A stretch of 34,617 nt of DNA, from positions 1 through 34,617 of the forward strand of contig JAEZCJ010000159.1 of NCBI GenBank assembly GCA_023433615.1. Direction: 5' to 3'. The stretch's first letter is position 1; each line of letters starts with the position of its first letter. Source of the stretch: Bacillota bacterium (GTDB lineage Bacteria > Bacillota > Bacilli > Paenibacillales > Paenibacillaceae). The notes below the pieces were generated by a model. The model ran no database searches. It saw nothing but the letters and a program-made list of their open reading frames with translations, and was not told the DNA's origin. Position numbers and translations under genes: made by a program. Of this stretch, positions 1-6,997 are shown piece by piece.

Positions 1-241
1 GCACCATCAGGGAGAGCAGCGAGACAATCGGATTGAACAGCGTAGCGAGGCAGAAAATAACGAACATTCCCCACCACGTCTTAATGCGCTGGCCGATCGC
101 GGAATAGTCCTTATCGGCTTGCTGCCGGCTCAGCACCAGATAGGCGAGATGGATGACGGACAGCGCAGCGAAGCATATGCCTAACGTATATAATGAGTTA
201 ATCAGGGCGATCACCTGCTTCCAGTAAGGTATTATTCTCAA
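1..241 (-). CDS. Partial small membrane protein (5' part only), unknown function
   Basis: The leftward frame is open from the window edge to a TTG at 241 or a GTG at 214 and gives about 80 residues. It begins with a short basic/aromatic stretch (IIPYWKQ), then a long hydrophobic segment (LINSLYTLGICFAALS...), a charged linker (SRQQADKDYSAIGQRIK) and a second hydrophobic segment (GMFVIFCLATLFNPIVSLLS). This pattern fits a multi-pass inner-membrane protein. The TTG start gives the better membrane topology but has no clear ribosome site; the GTG has GGAAG only three bases ahead. The rest of the gene lies outside the window and I do not recognise the family. What is notable is the roughly 200-nt leader upstream, which resembles the leader of the DEAD-box helicase gene at 13097. 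Confidence 0.6.
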   Translation of the reverse strand, partial: MRIIPYWKQVIALINSLYTLGICFAALSVIHLAYLVLSRQQADKDYSAIGQRIKTWWGMFVIFCLATLFNPIVSLLSLMV

Positions 242-441
242 TGTTCGGTTGTCAGTATCGCAAGTGTTTCTGAAGGAAACGCACATCGGAAGCATACGCT
301 TAGGTTGGACGATGGTATTCAACGAGGAACGGAATGTAGACAGATCTACATGAGCACCGGAAATTGCGCCAGCGTTCAAGATTCGATGCCGAATAATCTT
401 CGTAGCACAACTTCGTAATGACAGGCGAACCCAATATGTTA
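242..441 (-). ncRNA. Conserved structured 5' leader, copy 1 (leftward)
   Basis: Reading leftward from a TAATAT -10 box (447-442), the leader holds four blocks shared with the leader at 12828-13096: A (388-344), C (333-302), B (296-266) and D (255-248). Block A matches the other copy at 43 of 45 positions and includes GAACGCTGGCGCAATTTCC. Between A and C lies a perfect hairpin, ATGTAGA-TCTG-TCTACAT. Block B contains a GTTTC/GAAAC stem. There is no U-run after any hairpin, so transcription attenuation is not obvious, and no long reading frame crosses it. It is inferred to be an untranslated leader RNA, possibly acting on translation. It fits no riboswitch or T-box consensus I know. Confidence 0.6.
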
Positions 442-447
442 ATATTA
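418..447. promoter_or_regulatory. Divergent promoters with overlapping -10 boxes
   Basis: Rightward: ATGACA (418-423), a 16-bp spacer and TAATAT (440-445), reading to the gene at 485. Leftward: TAATAT on the minus strand (447-442), with a poor -35 TTAACA 19 bp upstream (472-467), reading into leader copy 1. The two -10 hexamers overlap by four bases inside a near-palindromic AT tract, so only one RNA polymerase could use them at a time. The leftward -10 and its flank (TCATAATAT) is also found in front of leader copy 2. Confidence 0.45.
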
Positions 448-484
448 TGAAGGAAGACCAGATTCATGTTAAGGGGAATTTCGG

Positions 485-1030
485 ATGGAAGCTGTTCGCT
501 CGGTTTATATTTTACTCACGAATACCGGTACGCTCTTCACGAAGACCATTCAGACCTACACCAAGGCGCCTTACAATCATGCCTCGATCTCCTTCGACCG
601 CGAGCTATCGGAGCTGTACAGCTTCGGGAGGAAGAATCCGAACAATCCGCTGAACGGCGGCTTCGTGAAGGAGGATATCCAGACCGGTACGTACAGCAAG
701 TATCCGAATACGACGTGCGTCATCTATGAGCTGCGCGTATCGGACCGCGAAGTCGCGAAAATGAAACGCGTGCTGCAATTGTTCATCCGAATGCGTCAGA
801 AGTTCTTCTACAACCTGCTCGGCGTCATCGGCGTCGCGCTCAAGGAGCCGGTCGAATTCAGCAACTCGTACTTCTGCTCGCAGTTCGTGGCCGAGATTCT
901 GAAGCGCTCCGGCATCAGGCTGTGGAATAAGCTGCCTGCCCTCGTTACGCCGGACGATTTTCGCCAGTGCGAGCGTCTCCACCTGATCTATGAAGGCAAA
1001 TTAAGCGAATATAAGCCATCCGCTGAGTAG
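485..1030 (+). CDS. Permuted papain-fold (YiiX/C92-like) protein
   Basis: The 181-residue protein has the two landmarks of circularly permuted NlpC/P60-like amidases of the YaeF/YiiX (C92) group: an early histidine in YNHASI (His32) and a later cysteine in SYFCSQFVAE (Cys131), which would form the catalytic pair. No signal peptide or membrane segment is visible, so it is probably cytoplasmic. The ATG at 485 is preceded by AAGGGG at a suitable distance; two ATGs upstream in other frames are poorer. It stands alone, with its own promoter and a terminator right after the stop. The natural substrate is unknown; family members are thought to cleave peptide or lipid amide bonds. Alternative: a catalytically inactive relative, since the third catalytic residue cannot be assigned by eye. 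Confidence 0.75.
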   Translation: MEAVRSVYILLTNTGTLFTKTIQTYTKAPYNHASISFDRELSELYSFGRKNPNNPLNGGFVKEDIQTGTYSKYPNTTCVIYELRVSDREVAKMKRVLQLFIRMRQKFFYNLLGVIGVALKEPVEFSNSYFCSQFVAEILKRSGIRLWNKLPALVTPDDFRQCERLHLIYEGKLSEYKPSAE

Positions 1031-1041
1031 GATGGGACAGG

Positions 1042-1075
1042 GCTGCTTCCGAGACGATTCGGAGGCAGCTTTTTT
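1042..1075 (+). terminator. Rho-independent terminator after the C92-like gene
   Basis: An 11-bp stem (GCTGCTTCCGA pairing with TCGGAGGCAGC, one G-U pair) is followed by six T residues (1070-1075). It starts 12 bases past the stop codon and separates the single gene from the operon promoter at 1089. Confidence 0.85.
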
Positions 1076-1088
1076 GTCGCGGCACCTG

Positions 1089-1117
1089 TTGACATTTATT
1101 ATAAACGATAATATGGT
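1089..1117 (+). promoter_or_regulatory. Sigma-A promoter of the YtrA-BcrAB-like operon
   Basis: A consensus -35 TTGACA (1089-1094), a 17-bp spacer and a -10 TATGGT (1112-1117). A TAATAT three bases earlier would leave only 14 bp. The expected transcription start, about 1124, falls inside the palindromic operator. Confidence 0.75.
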
Positions 1118-1120
1118 TAT

Positions 1121-1144
1121 AGTGCACTAGTTAAATAGTGCACT
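1121..1144. promoter_or_regulatory. Perfect palindromic operator, probable site of the GntR/YtrA repressor
   Basis: AGTGCACTA (1121-1129) and its exact inverse TAGTGCACT (1136-1144) flank a 6-bp AT-rich spacer. The site covers the predicted transcription start and lies 29 bp before the GntR start codon. YtrA-type repressors bind inverted repeats at the head of their own ABC operons, so binding here would block transcription of all six genes. Confidence 0.75.
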
Positions 1145-1173
1145 GGTTCTCCAAGGTGAAGGAGGGTTGGACG

Positions 1174-1551
1174 ATGCAGCTGAATTTTAACAGCCCGAAG
1201 CCGATCTATATGCAGATGGTTGACGAGGTCAAGAGGGCATTAGTGCGCGGCGAACTGTCGCCAGGCGATAAAATCCCTTCGCATAAGGAGAGAGCGCAGA
1301 TGTCGCAAGTCAATCCCAATACGGTCCAGCGAGCCTATCAAGAGATGGAGCGAGAAGGACTGACCGAGACGCTGCGCGGTCAAGGGACGTTCATCCGGCA
1401 TGATCCGGAGATGCTCATGCGGATTCGTTCGGAGATGGCGCATGCAGCCGTTCAGCAATTCATCGAAGAGATGCGCGGACTCGGGATCGATGCAGAGGAG
1501 ACGGAACGGCTTCTGCGCAAGCAATTATCCGACAGGGGCGAGGAGGGATAG
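1174..1551 (+). CDS. GntR-family transcriptional repressor, YtrA subfamily
   Basis: A 125-residue regulator. A GntR winged helix-turn-helix occupies roughly residues 10-72, with the typical IYMQMVDEVKRALVRGEL, GDKIPS and VNPNTVQRAYQEMEREGL elements and the wing GQGTFI. The C-terminal part is only about 50 residues and helical, the short effector domain that defines YtrA types, used for dimerisation. A GTG at 1138 lies in frame but inside the operator; the ATG at 1174 has AAGGAGGG seven bases ahead and is preferred. It is the first gene of a tight operon, three bases before the ATPase, and most likely represses its own operon until envelope stress or an antibiotic relieves it. No ligand-binding domain is visible. 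Confidence 0.9.
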   Translation: MQLNFNSPKPIYMQMVDEVKRALVRGELSPGDKIPSHKERAQMSQVNPNTVQRAYQEMEREGLTETLRGQGTFIRHDPEMLMRIRSEMAHAAVQQFIEEMRGLGIDAEETERLLRKQLSDRGEEG

Positions 1552-1554
1552 ACG

Positions 1555-2265
1555 ATGTCAATCGAACAGCCTTACATGATTGAATTGGAGGGCGTACATA
1601 AGCGGTACCTGCTGAAGCAGGCATTAAGCGATATCGAACTAAGGATTCCGAGAGGCCGCATCGTCGGCCTGCTGGGTCCGAACGGGAGCGGGAAGTCAAC
1701 GCTGCTGAAGCTGTTGGCCGGCTTGGTCCACCCGACCGCGGGCTCGATTCGCGTCGATGGCAGGCCGCTTACTGTCCAGCACAAGCAGCACATCGCGTAC
1801 TTGCCGGAGATCGACCATCTATACGGATGGATGACGGTGACGGAGACGCTGCGGTTCATCTCCGGATTCTACGCAGACTGGCAGGCGGATAAGGCGGCCG
1901 ACATGCTGATTGCGATGGAGCTTGAAGGCAACCAGAAGGTGCGGAACCTGTCTAAGGGAATGCGGGCCAGGCTGAAATTAGTCGCTGCCATGTCGCGCAG
2001 CGTGCCGCTCGTTCTGCTCGACGAGCCGTTCTCGGGAATCGATCCGCCTTCGCGGGGAGCCATCATACGGTCGATCATTCGCGAGTTCCAATCGGAAGAT
2101 CAGACGATTCTGCTCTCGACGCATTCCGTAGCGGAATCGGAACCGATGTTCGACGATGTGATTTTCCTGCAGCAGGGCCGGGTCAAAGCGTTCGACTCCG
2201 CGGAGAATCTGCGGTCCGAATACGGCTGTTCGCTCGAGAACATATGGGAGAAGGTGTACGCATAG
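1555..2265 (+). CDS. ABC transporter ATP-binding protein (YtrB-like)
   Basis: A 236-residue ATPase with Walker A (GPNGSGKST, about residue 42), an unusual signature LSKGM where LSGGQ is common, Walker B with the catalytic glutamate (LVLLDEPFSGIDP) and the switch histidine in LLSTHSV. The LSKGM signature is typical of ATPases paired with ABC-2 permeases. It should energise the permease encoded next, at 2266, which begins directly after its stop codon. It starts three bases after the GntR stop behind a GAGGAGGG ribosome site. Substrate unknown; position in a YtrA operon suggests envelope-active peptide handling rather than nutrient uptake. Confidence 0.9.
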   Translation: MSIEQPYMIELEGVHKRYLLKQALSDIELRIPRGRIVGLLGPNGSGKSTLLKLLAGLVHPTAGSIRVDGRPLTVQHKQHIAYLPEIDHLYGWMTVTETLRFISGFYADWQADKAADMLIAMELEGNQKVRNLSKGMRARLKLVAAMSRSVPLVLLDEPFSGIDPPSRGAIIRSIIREFQSEDQTILLSTHSVAESEPMFDDVIFLQQGRVKAFDSAENLRSEYGCSLENIWEKVYA

Positions 2266-3009
2266 ATGGCATTCCGTCGATTGTTCAACAAGGAAGCGAG
2301 AAGCTTGTTTCCCTTATATGCCGTATTCTTAGCGGCGGTTGTCCTGCTGCACTTCTTCATCCTATATAAGAGCAGCAAGTGGGACGACGATGCCTTCGTC
2401 GTGCTGGCGGTTGTCCTCCCGGGGATGTTCGCTGCCGTTATCGCGATTGGCGCCGGCTATTATCAGCTGCAGTCCGAGTGGAGGACCAATTCGATCTATC
2501 TCCTCATGTCCTTGCCTGTCCGTGGATGGCGGGTATTGCTCGCGAAGCTGACAGCTAATATGGTCCTGCTGATCGGCACGACCGCAGGGATGGCCGCGAG
2601 CTTCGTACTCATCCTGCTGCGGGACAAGTGGTCGGAATGGCGTGCTGCAGACGCGGTACCGCCGGCCCTGCCGACATTGCTCAATGTGGCGCTCCAAATC
2701 TTCTGGATGAGCGCGCTTGTCTTGTTCTTCCTTCTGGTACTGGTCCAGTTCGCTTATCTATGCGGTCAACTGGTGTCCAAGCTGAAGTGGGTCGTGGTGG
2801 CGGCCGCGTTCTTGGGCGTGCTGTGGCTGGCTCTGCGGGTCAGTCCGCTGATCGCGGACCTTCTGCTGTGGATGCCCGATATCTACTTCGGCGGAGAGGA
2901 CACGGGCGTCAGCTATCTTCATTCCGGTCCCTTCCTTGCGCTGCTCCTGATGGGTACGGGACTTGCGTGGCTGAACGGCGTTCTGTTCGAGAAAGTAGTG
3001 GAGGTGTGA
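2266..3009 (+). CDS. ABC-2 type permease subunit
   Basis: A 247-residue integral membrane protein with about six hydrophobic segments, beginning with a short cytoplasmic MAFRRLFNKEARSLFPLY. This N-terminal 'KE(A/W)R' stretch before the first membrane helix is common in ABC-2 permeases, where it contacts the ATPase. The start codon abuts the TAG of the ATPase gene, so translation is probably coupled. It should form the channel for the ATPase at 1555. The direction is likely export or extraction from the membrane, but the sequence gives no substrate. Confidence 0.85.
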   Translation: MAFRRLFNKEARSLFPLYAVFLAAVVLLHFFILYKSSKWDDDAFVVLAVVLPGMFAAVIAIGAGYYQLQSEWRTNSIYLLMSLPVRGWRVLLAKLTANMVLLIGTTAGMAASFVLILLRDKWSEWRAADAVPPALPTLLNVALQIFWMSALVLFFLLVLVQFAYLCGQLVSKLKWVVVAAAFLGVLWLALRVSPLIADLLLWMPDIYFGGEDTGVSYLHSGPFLALLLMGTGLAWLNGVLFEKVVEV

Positions 3010-3011
3010 AG

Positions 3012-4103
3012 ATGATGATGCGATATGCGCGAATCCTCCTGCTATCCTCGACTGTACTGCTCCTAGCCCTGGCGATTCTCGACGTGACGGTGAAGAAGGA
3101 AGAGCTGCTCGTGGCCTATGGCAAGCAATTCGAGAATGAGGAGAGGACGGCTGCTTATTATGAGGCTCATCCGCCCGCAACGACATCTGCAGAGCGCCTG
3201 TTGGAGCTTCCGCGGGAATCGATCCATGGTGTGGCGCTTACCGCCAAGGGCGGCGACATTACGGTTAAGCGCGCATCGGGAGATGCGATTCGACTGCGCT
3301 ATACCGTTACAGCGACTGGCGACGATCGAGACGAGGCAGAGCGAAGGCTGGACGCGGTCCGTGTTGAGGGGCTGGCACACGAGGGACAGCTGACCTTCGA
3401 AGCTGCGGCGGGCGGAAAGCGGCTGCCTGTGCATGGCGTGACGATCGACTATGTGCTGCTGTTGCCGGATGGGATGAAGCTGTCGCTCGATAACGCAGGC
3501 GGCGAAGTCCATGTGGATGGCCTGCAGAGCGATATTGCGGTAGTGTCCGAGAGCGGCAGCGTCGAAATCGTCGATGTTGCAGGCAATCTCGCCATTCAAT
3601 CGTCCCATAGCAGCATCTATGCATCGAACCTGACTGGCAATTTGGACGTGAATAACCGATACAGCGATACGCATGCCGAGGAAGTGACCGGGAATGTCGC
3701 GTTCGATATTTATAATGGGCGAGGCTTCCTATCGAATATCGATGGGCGAATCACGGGAGACGCGGCGTTCAGCGCGATCCACCTGCAGGCGATTGCCGGG
3801 CAAGCAGAGCTGAACGGCAACAACAGCCACTATCGGCTGACTGACATCCGGGGCGACCTGCAGTTGAAGTCGGTTGCGGGCGACGCCTCGCTTGTCCTGC
3901 CTGCGGGAGCTGGCTATACGATCGACGCAGCTGTTCGCAGCGGCGACATTCGCACCTCCTTGCCTTACCTGATCGAACAAGATCAGGCTGACGGTCACGA
4001 TGCTCGCGTGAGCGGTACGACGGGGGACGGCAGTCATAACCTTGACCTCGAGCTCAGAGGCGGGTATCTCAACATTCATTCAGAGAAGGAGGTGCGTGAA
4101 TGA
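3012..4103 (+). CDS. DUF4097 family beta-helix protein with N-terminal membrane anchor
   Basis: 363 residues. A short basic N-terminus and one hydrophobic segment (ARILLLSSTVLLLALAIL) form a membrane anchor or uncleaved signal. The rest is a repetitive beta-rich domain (about residues 65-355) with recurrent turns such as GGDITV, GGEVHVDG, SGSVEIVD, TGNLDVNN and RGDLQL, the pattern of the DUF4097 putative adhesin family, which includes LiaG/LiaX-type envelope-stress proteins. The frame stays open far upstream (to 2628), but only the ATGs at 3012-3020 have a ribosome site (GGAGGTG, 3000-3006). The stop overlaps the next start in an ATGA. In this operon it may sense or shield the outer membrane surface; this is inferred. 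Confidence 0.85.
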   Translation: MMMRYARILLLSSTVLLLALAILDVTVKKEELLVAYGKQFENEERTAAYYEAHPPATTSAERLLELPRESIHGVALTAKGGDITVKRASGDAIRLRYTVTATGDDRDEAERRLDAVRVEGLAHEGQLTFEAAAGGKRLPVHGVTIDYVLLLPDGMKLSLDNAGGEVHVDGLQSDIAVVSESGSVEIVDVAGNLAIQSSHSSIYASNLTGNLDVNNRYSDTHAEEVTGNVAFDIYNGRGFLSNIDGRITGDAAFSAIHLQAIAGQAELNGNNSHYRLTDIRGDLQLKSVAGDASLVLPAGAGYTIDAAVRSGDIRTSLPYLIEQDQADGHDARVSGTTGDGSHNLDLELRGGYLNIHSEKEVRE

Positions 4104-5029
4104 GTCAAGAACCGATCGTCAGCCTGCGCGGCGTGACGAAGCGCATTGGACGCAAGACCATTATTGACAATCTGACATTTGACGTGCCGCAAGGCGAAAT
4201 TTTCGGCTTCCTCGGACCGAACGGAGCCGGCAAGACAACGACCATTCGCATGATGGTCGGCCTTATGGCGATCACCCAGGGCGAGATCTTGATTAAGGGC
4301 AAGAACGTGAAGCGCGAGTTCGAGCAGGCAATCCGCCATGTCGGCGCGATCGTAGAGAATCCGGAAATGTACAAGTACTTAAGCGGCTATCATAATCTGA
4401 TTCATTACGCGCGCATGGTGCCTGGCGTGACGAAGGAGCGAATCGATGAGGTCGTCTCGCTCGTCAAGCTGGAGAATCGCATTCACGACAAGGTGAAGAA
4501 ATATTCCCTTGGCATGCGCCAGCGTCTCGGCGTTGCGCAGGCGTTGCTGCACCGGCCCTCGCTGCTCATCCTGGATGAGCCGACCAACGGGCTCGATCCG
4601 GCAGGGATTCGCGAGCTGCGCGATTATTTGCGCTATCTGACTCGCACGGAGGGGATCACCGTCATCGTATCCAGCCATCTGCTGTCCGAAATGGAGCTGA
4701 TGTGCGACCGGGTCGCCATTCTGCAGCAGGGCAAGTTGGTAGACGTCAAGCCGATTCAGGACTTCGTGGGTTCGCATGACGGCATCGAGGTGTACTTAAT
4801 CGAGGCATCGCCGTCGGAGCAGGCGCTGACGACCCTAATGGGCATGGAGGGGATTCGCGAAGCCAAGGCGGTACCGGAAGGGCTGGAAGTGACGACGGAT
4901 CGAGAGCGAATCCCGGCTTTGCTCGCGCAGCTCATCCGGGCGGATGTCCGCGTCTATGGCGTCCGACCGCAGCGCCAATCGCTGGAGGATCGCTTCTTAG
5001 CGATTACGGGAGGTGAGTCGATTGGTTAA
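4100..5029 (+). CDS. ABC transporter ATP-binding protein, BcrA (bacitracin-type) family
   Basis: 309 residues. Walker A GPNGAGKTTT, Q-loop region VGAIVENPEMYKYLSG, signature YSLGMRQRLG, Walker B LLILDEPTNGLDP and switch VIVSSHLLSEMEL. The order and the 'ENPEMYKYLSGYHNL' stretch match the BcrA/BceA-like group that drives export or flipping of peptide antibiotics and lipid-bound compounds. A C-terminal region of about 90 residues (from 'IEVYLIEASPSEQAL') is typical of BcrA. It has an ideal AAGGAGGTG ribosome site inside the end of the DUF4097 gene. It pairs with the permease at 5022, so the operon carries two complete transporters. Confidence 0.9.
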   Translation: MSQEPIVSLRGVTKRIGRKTIIDNLTFDVPQGEIFGFLGPNGAGKTTTIRMMVGLMAITQGEILIKGKNVKREFEQAIRHVGAIVENPEMYKYLSGYHNLIHYARMVPGVTKERIDEVVSLVKLENRIHDKVKKYSLGMRQRLGVAQALLHRPSLLILDEPTNGLDPAGIRELRDYLRYLTRTEGITVIVSSHLLSEMELMCDRVAILQQGKLVDVKPIQDFVGSHDGIEVYLIEASPSEQALTTLMGMEGIREAKAVPEGLEVTTDRERIPALLAQLIRADVRVYGVRPQRQSLEDRFLAITGGESIG

Positions 5030-5966
5030 TCTGATTCGGAACGAGAATATGAAGACTTACCGCCGCTGGCGGACGTGGGTCATGGTCGTCATGATGATCG
5101 GCGCCGTGCTCCTCGGCAGCTTCGTGGAGTGGTACTATGACGATAAGCAGGCGCCGGAAGGCGCATGGCGGGATGAAGTGAAGGAGAGCCGGCAAGAATA
5201 CGCCCAGATGCTCGAGGATCCCAAGCTTCCGGCTGAGGTGAAGGAGAATATCCAGGAACGGATCGCAACGATCGATTATCGGCTGGAGCACGATATTCGG
5301 CCGACGGACGGGACGATGTGGGACGGCATTCTCGGCTCGGCGGAGCTCATCATGCTGATCACGTTATTCACGGTCATTATCGCGGGGGACAGCATGGCAG
5401 GCGAATTCTCGAGCGGCACGATCAAGCTGCTGCTCATCCGGCCGGCGAATCGGCTTAAGATCATGGCAGCCAAATACGTCTCCATGATTCAATTCGGCCT
5501 CCTGCTCTTGGTGCTTCTCTTCGTCGTCTCGGTATTGGCGAACGGACTGTTGTATCAGTTCCGGCTGATGGACCTGCCGCTGCTTCAAGTAGACGCCGAC
5601 GGACAGGTGCGCGCGTTCAACATGGTCGGGCACTTATGGAAGACGTATCTGCTGAACGGCGTGTCGACGATTATGTTCGTCACGATGGCATTCATGATCT
5701 CTACCGCCTTCCGAAGCAGCGCGATGGCGATCGGCGTCTCGATCTTCGCCTTGTTCGCCGGCACGATTCTCATGGAGCTGCTGCAGCGATACGAGTGGAG
5801 CAAGTACCTGCTGTTCGCCAATATCGACCTGTCTCAGCATCTGGTCGGGCGTCCTTACCAGCCCGATATGACGATGGCCTTCTCGATTGCGGTGCTCGCA
5901 GCTTACTTCATCGTGTTCAATCTTGTCGCATGGCTTGTATTTACGCGCAGAGACGTAGCCGCATAA
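5022..5966 (+). CDS. ABC-2 permease of the BcrA-type transporter
   Basis: 314 residues from a TTG start. GGGAGGTGAG (5008-5017) is well placed for TTG 5022, giving the characteristic start MVNLIRNENMKTYRRWRTW; a GTG at 5013 lies within the ribosome site and is less likely. Six hydrophobic segments are visible, with a large extracytoplasmic loop after the first (about residues 38-100, charged). 'AGEFSSGTIKLLLIRPANRLKIMAAKY' is the ABC-2 cytoplasmic coupling motif. The start overlaps the ATPase stop by eight bases. It is the last gene of the operon; a long hairpin follows. Likely role: export of or protection against an envelope-active compound, by analogy to BcrAB. Confidence 0.88.
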   Translation: MVNLIRNENMKTYRRWRTWVMVVMMIGAVLLGSFVEWYYDDKQAPEGAWRDEVKESRQEYAQMLEDPKLPAEVKENIQERIATIDYRLEHDIRPTDGTMWDGILGSAELIMLITLFTVIIAGDSMAGEFSSGTIKLLLIRPANRLKIMAAKYVSMIQFGLLLLVLLFVVSVLANGLLYQFRLMDLPLLQVDADGQVRAFNMVGHLWKTYLLNGVSTIMFVTMAFMISTAFRSSAMAIGVSIFALFAGTILMELLQRYEWSKYLLFANIDLSQHLVGRPYQPDMTMAFSIAVLAAYFIVFNLVAWLVFTRRDVAA

Positions 5967-5986
5967 CGATGCGATGCGTGCTGACG

Positions 5987-6019
5987 GAAGGGCATCCTCC
6001 GATGAAGAGGATGCCCTTC
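5987..6019 (+). terminator. Strong hairpin at the end of the ABC operon
   Basis: A perfect 13-bp stem (GAAGGGCATCCTC and its inverse) with a 7-nt loop lies 21 bases after the last stop. No U-run follows on either strand, so it may stabilise the 3' end or need Rho or Nus factors. Confidence 0.55.
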
Positions 6020-6139
6020 TCGCGCGCGTGATACGCCTTGATTCCCCTTCTCGAATTCATTACACTTGCGGAAGAGACAGGCATCATCCAAGAATGATCG
6101 ATTGGGTAACGAATCCATAGCGATAATAGGAGGCAGGTC

Positions 6140-6841
6140 ATGTCGAGGACGATCGTGGACAAGTTGAATCTGAATAAGTACGGCAGGAAAGCCGTGCTTC
6201 ACATGCCGGAGGGGGCAGATGCTCTGGCCGGATTGGACGAATACGAGACTGAGCTGAAGGGCGGCAAGTATGACCTTATCTTCGCCTATGTGCTCGATAT
6301 GCCGCAACTGCAGGCGCTTGTCCGGGAGGTTATCGATCGGCAACTGCTGGCAAGCGGCGGGTATCTGTTCACGGCCTATCCGAAGAAGGGGAACAAGGTG
6401 TATCCGACCTACATCCACCGGGATGAACTATTCGCCGGCGTAGGGGCGGACGCGGAAGGCTATGTCGGAACAAGCGGCTTGAAGTTCGCCCGCATGGTCG
6501 GTCTGGACGATGTGTTCACGGTGGTCGGATTCAAGGAAGAAGCGAAGCAGAAGGCTAAGCCTAGGCCGAGGACTGAGGCTGAGGCGCCGCATTCGTCACC
6601 GCCGAGCCAGCGCGTAGGCGATTATGTCGCGATGATTCCGAATGTAGAGCAAGATCTGCAGGATTCGCCCGAGCTGCTAGCCTTCTACCGGTCGTTAACG
6701 CCCGGATACCGCAGGGATTGGGCCCGCTATGTGTACGGAGTGGTCCAGGAAGGGACGCGGGCTAAGCGGCGGGAAGAGATGAAACGGATCATGGGCGAAG
6801 GGTTCAAGAGCGCGGAACTCTACCGCGCCAGCAGAAGGTAG
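6140..6841 (+). CDS. YdeI/OmdA-like domain protein
   Basis: A 233-residue soluble protein. The C-terminal 50 residues (LLAFYRSLTPGYRRDWARYVYGVVQEGTRAKR...) carry the bacteriocin-protection YdeI/OmpD-associated (OmdA) signature, including the conserved helical 'AK...R' end. The first 140 residues form a separate alpha/beta domain (DLIFAYVLD, GGYLFTAYPKKG, GLDDVFTVVGFK) that I do not place firmly. The two are joined by a linker of Lys, Arg, Glu and Pro residues (about 145-165). GGAGG precedes the ATG at 6140. It is a single gene; in Gram-negatives OmdA relatives were linked to antimicrobial resistance, but the function here is unknown. Confidence 0.7.
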   Translation: MSRTIVDKLNLNKYGRKAVLHMPEGADALAGLDEYETELKGGKYDLIFAYVLDMPQLQALVREVIDRQLLASGGYLFTAYPKKGNKVYPTYIHRDELFAGVGADAEGYVGTSGLKFARMVGLDDVFTVVGFKEEAKQKAKPRPRTEAEAPHSSPPSQRVGDYVAMIPNVEQDLQDSPELLAFYRSLTPGYRRDWARYVYGVVQEGTRAKRREEMKRIMGEGFKSAELYRASRR

Positions 6842-6935
6842 TCTGCCTATGGCATAAGGATAACGAGCAGCGGGCCATCGTCGCAGGGCGAAGGTTTATT
6901 GCTGTTTACGTCGGTTTTTGAGAATAATGTGCACT

Positions 6936-6986
6936 TCCCGGTTGAAGCAGTCTGATACAATAGGCTCACAAGGGTTATAACCGGGA
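6936..6986 (+). promoter_or_regulatory. Extended -10 promoter of the AraC/VOC operon, bracketed by an inverted repeat
   Basis: TGA-TACAAT (-10 at 6956-6961, with the TGn extension) has no good -35, as in activator-dependent promoters. The arms TCCCGGTT (6936-6943) and AACCGGGA (6979-6986) are perfect inverses and enclose the promoter; the right arm touches the ribosome site GGGAGGAGG. They may be an operator pair for the AraC-type regulator encoded downstream, or could mask the ribosome site if transcription began further upstream. Confidence 0.4.
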
Positions 6987-6997
6987 GGAGGAGTTGG

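Noticed and set aside
2628..3011. Open frame upstream of the DUF4097 gene
   Set aside because: It overlaps the permease in another frame and lacks a ribosome site; the real start is ATG 3012.
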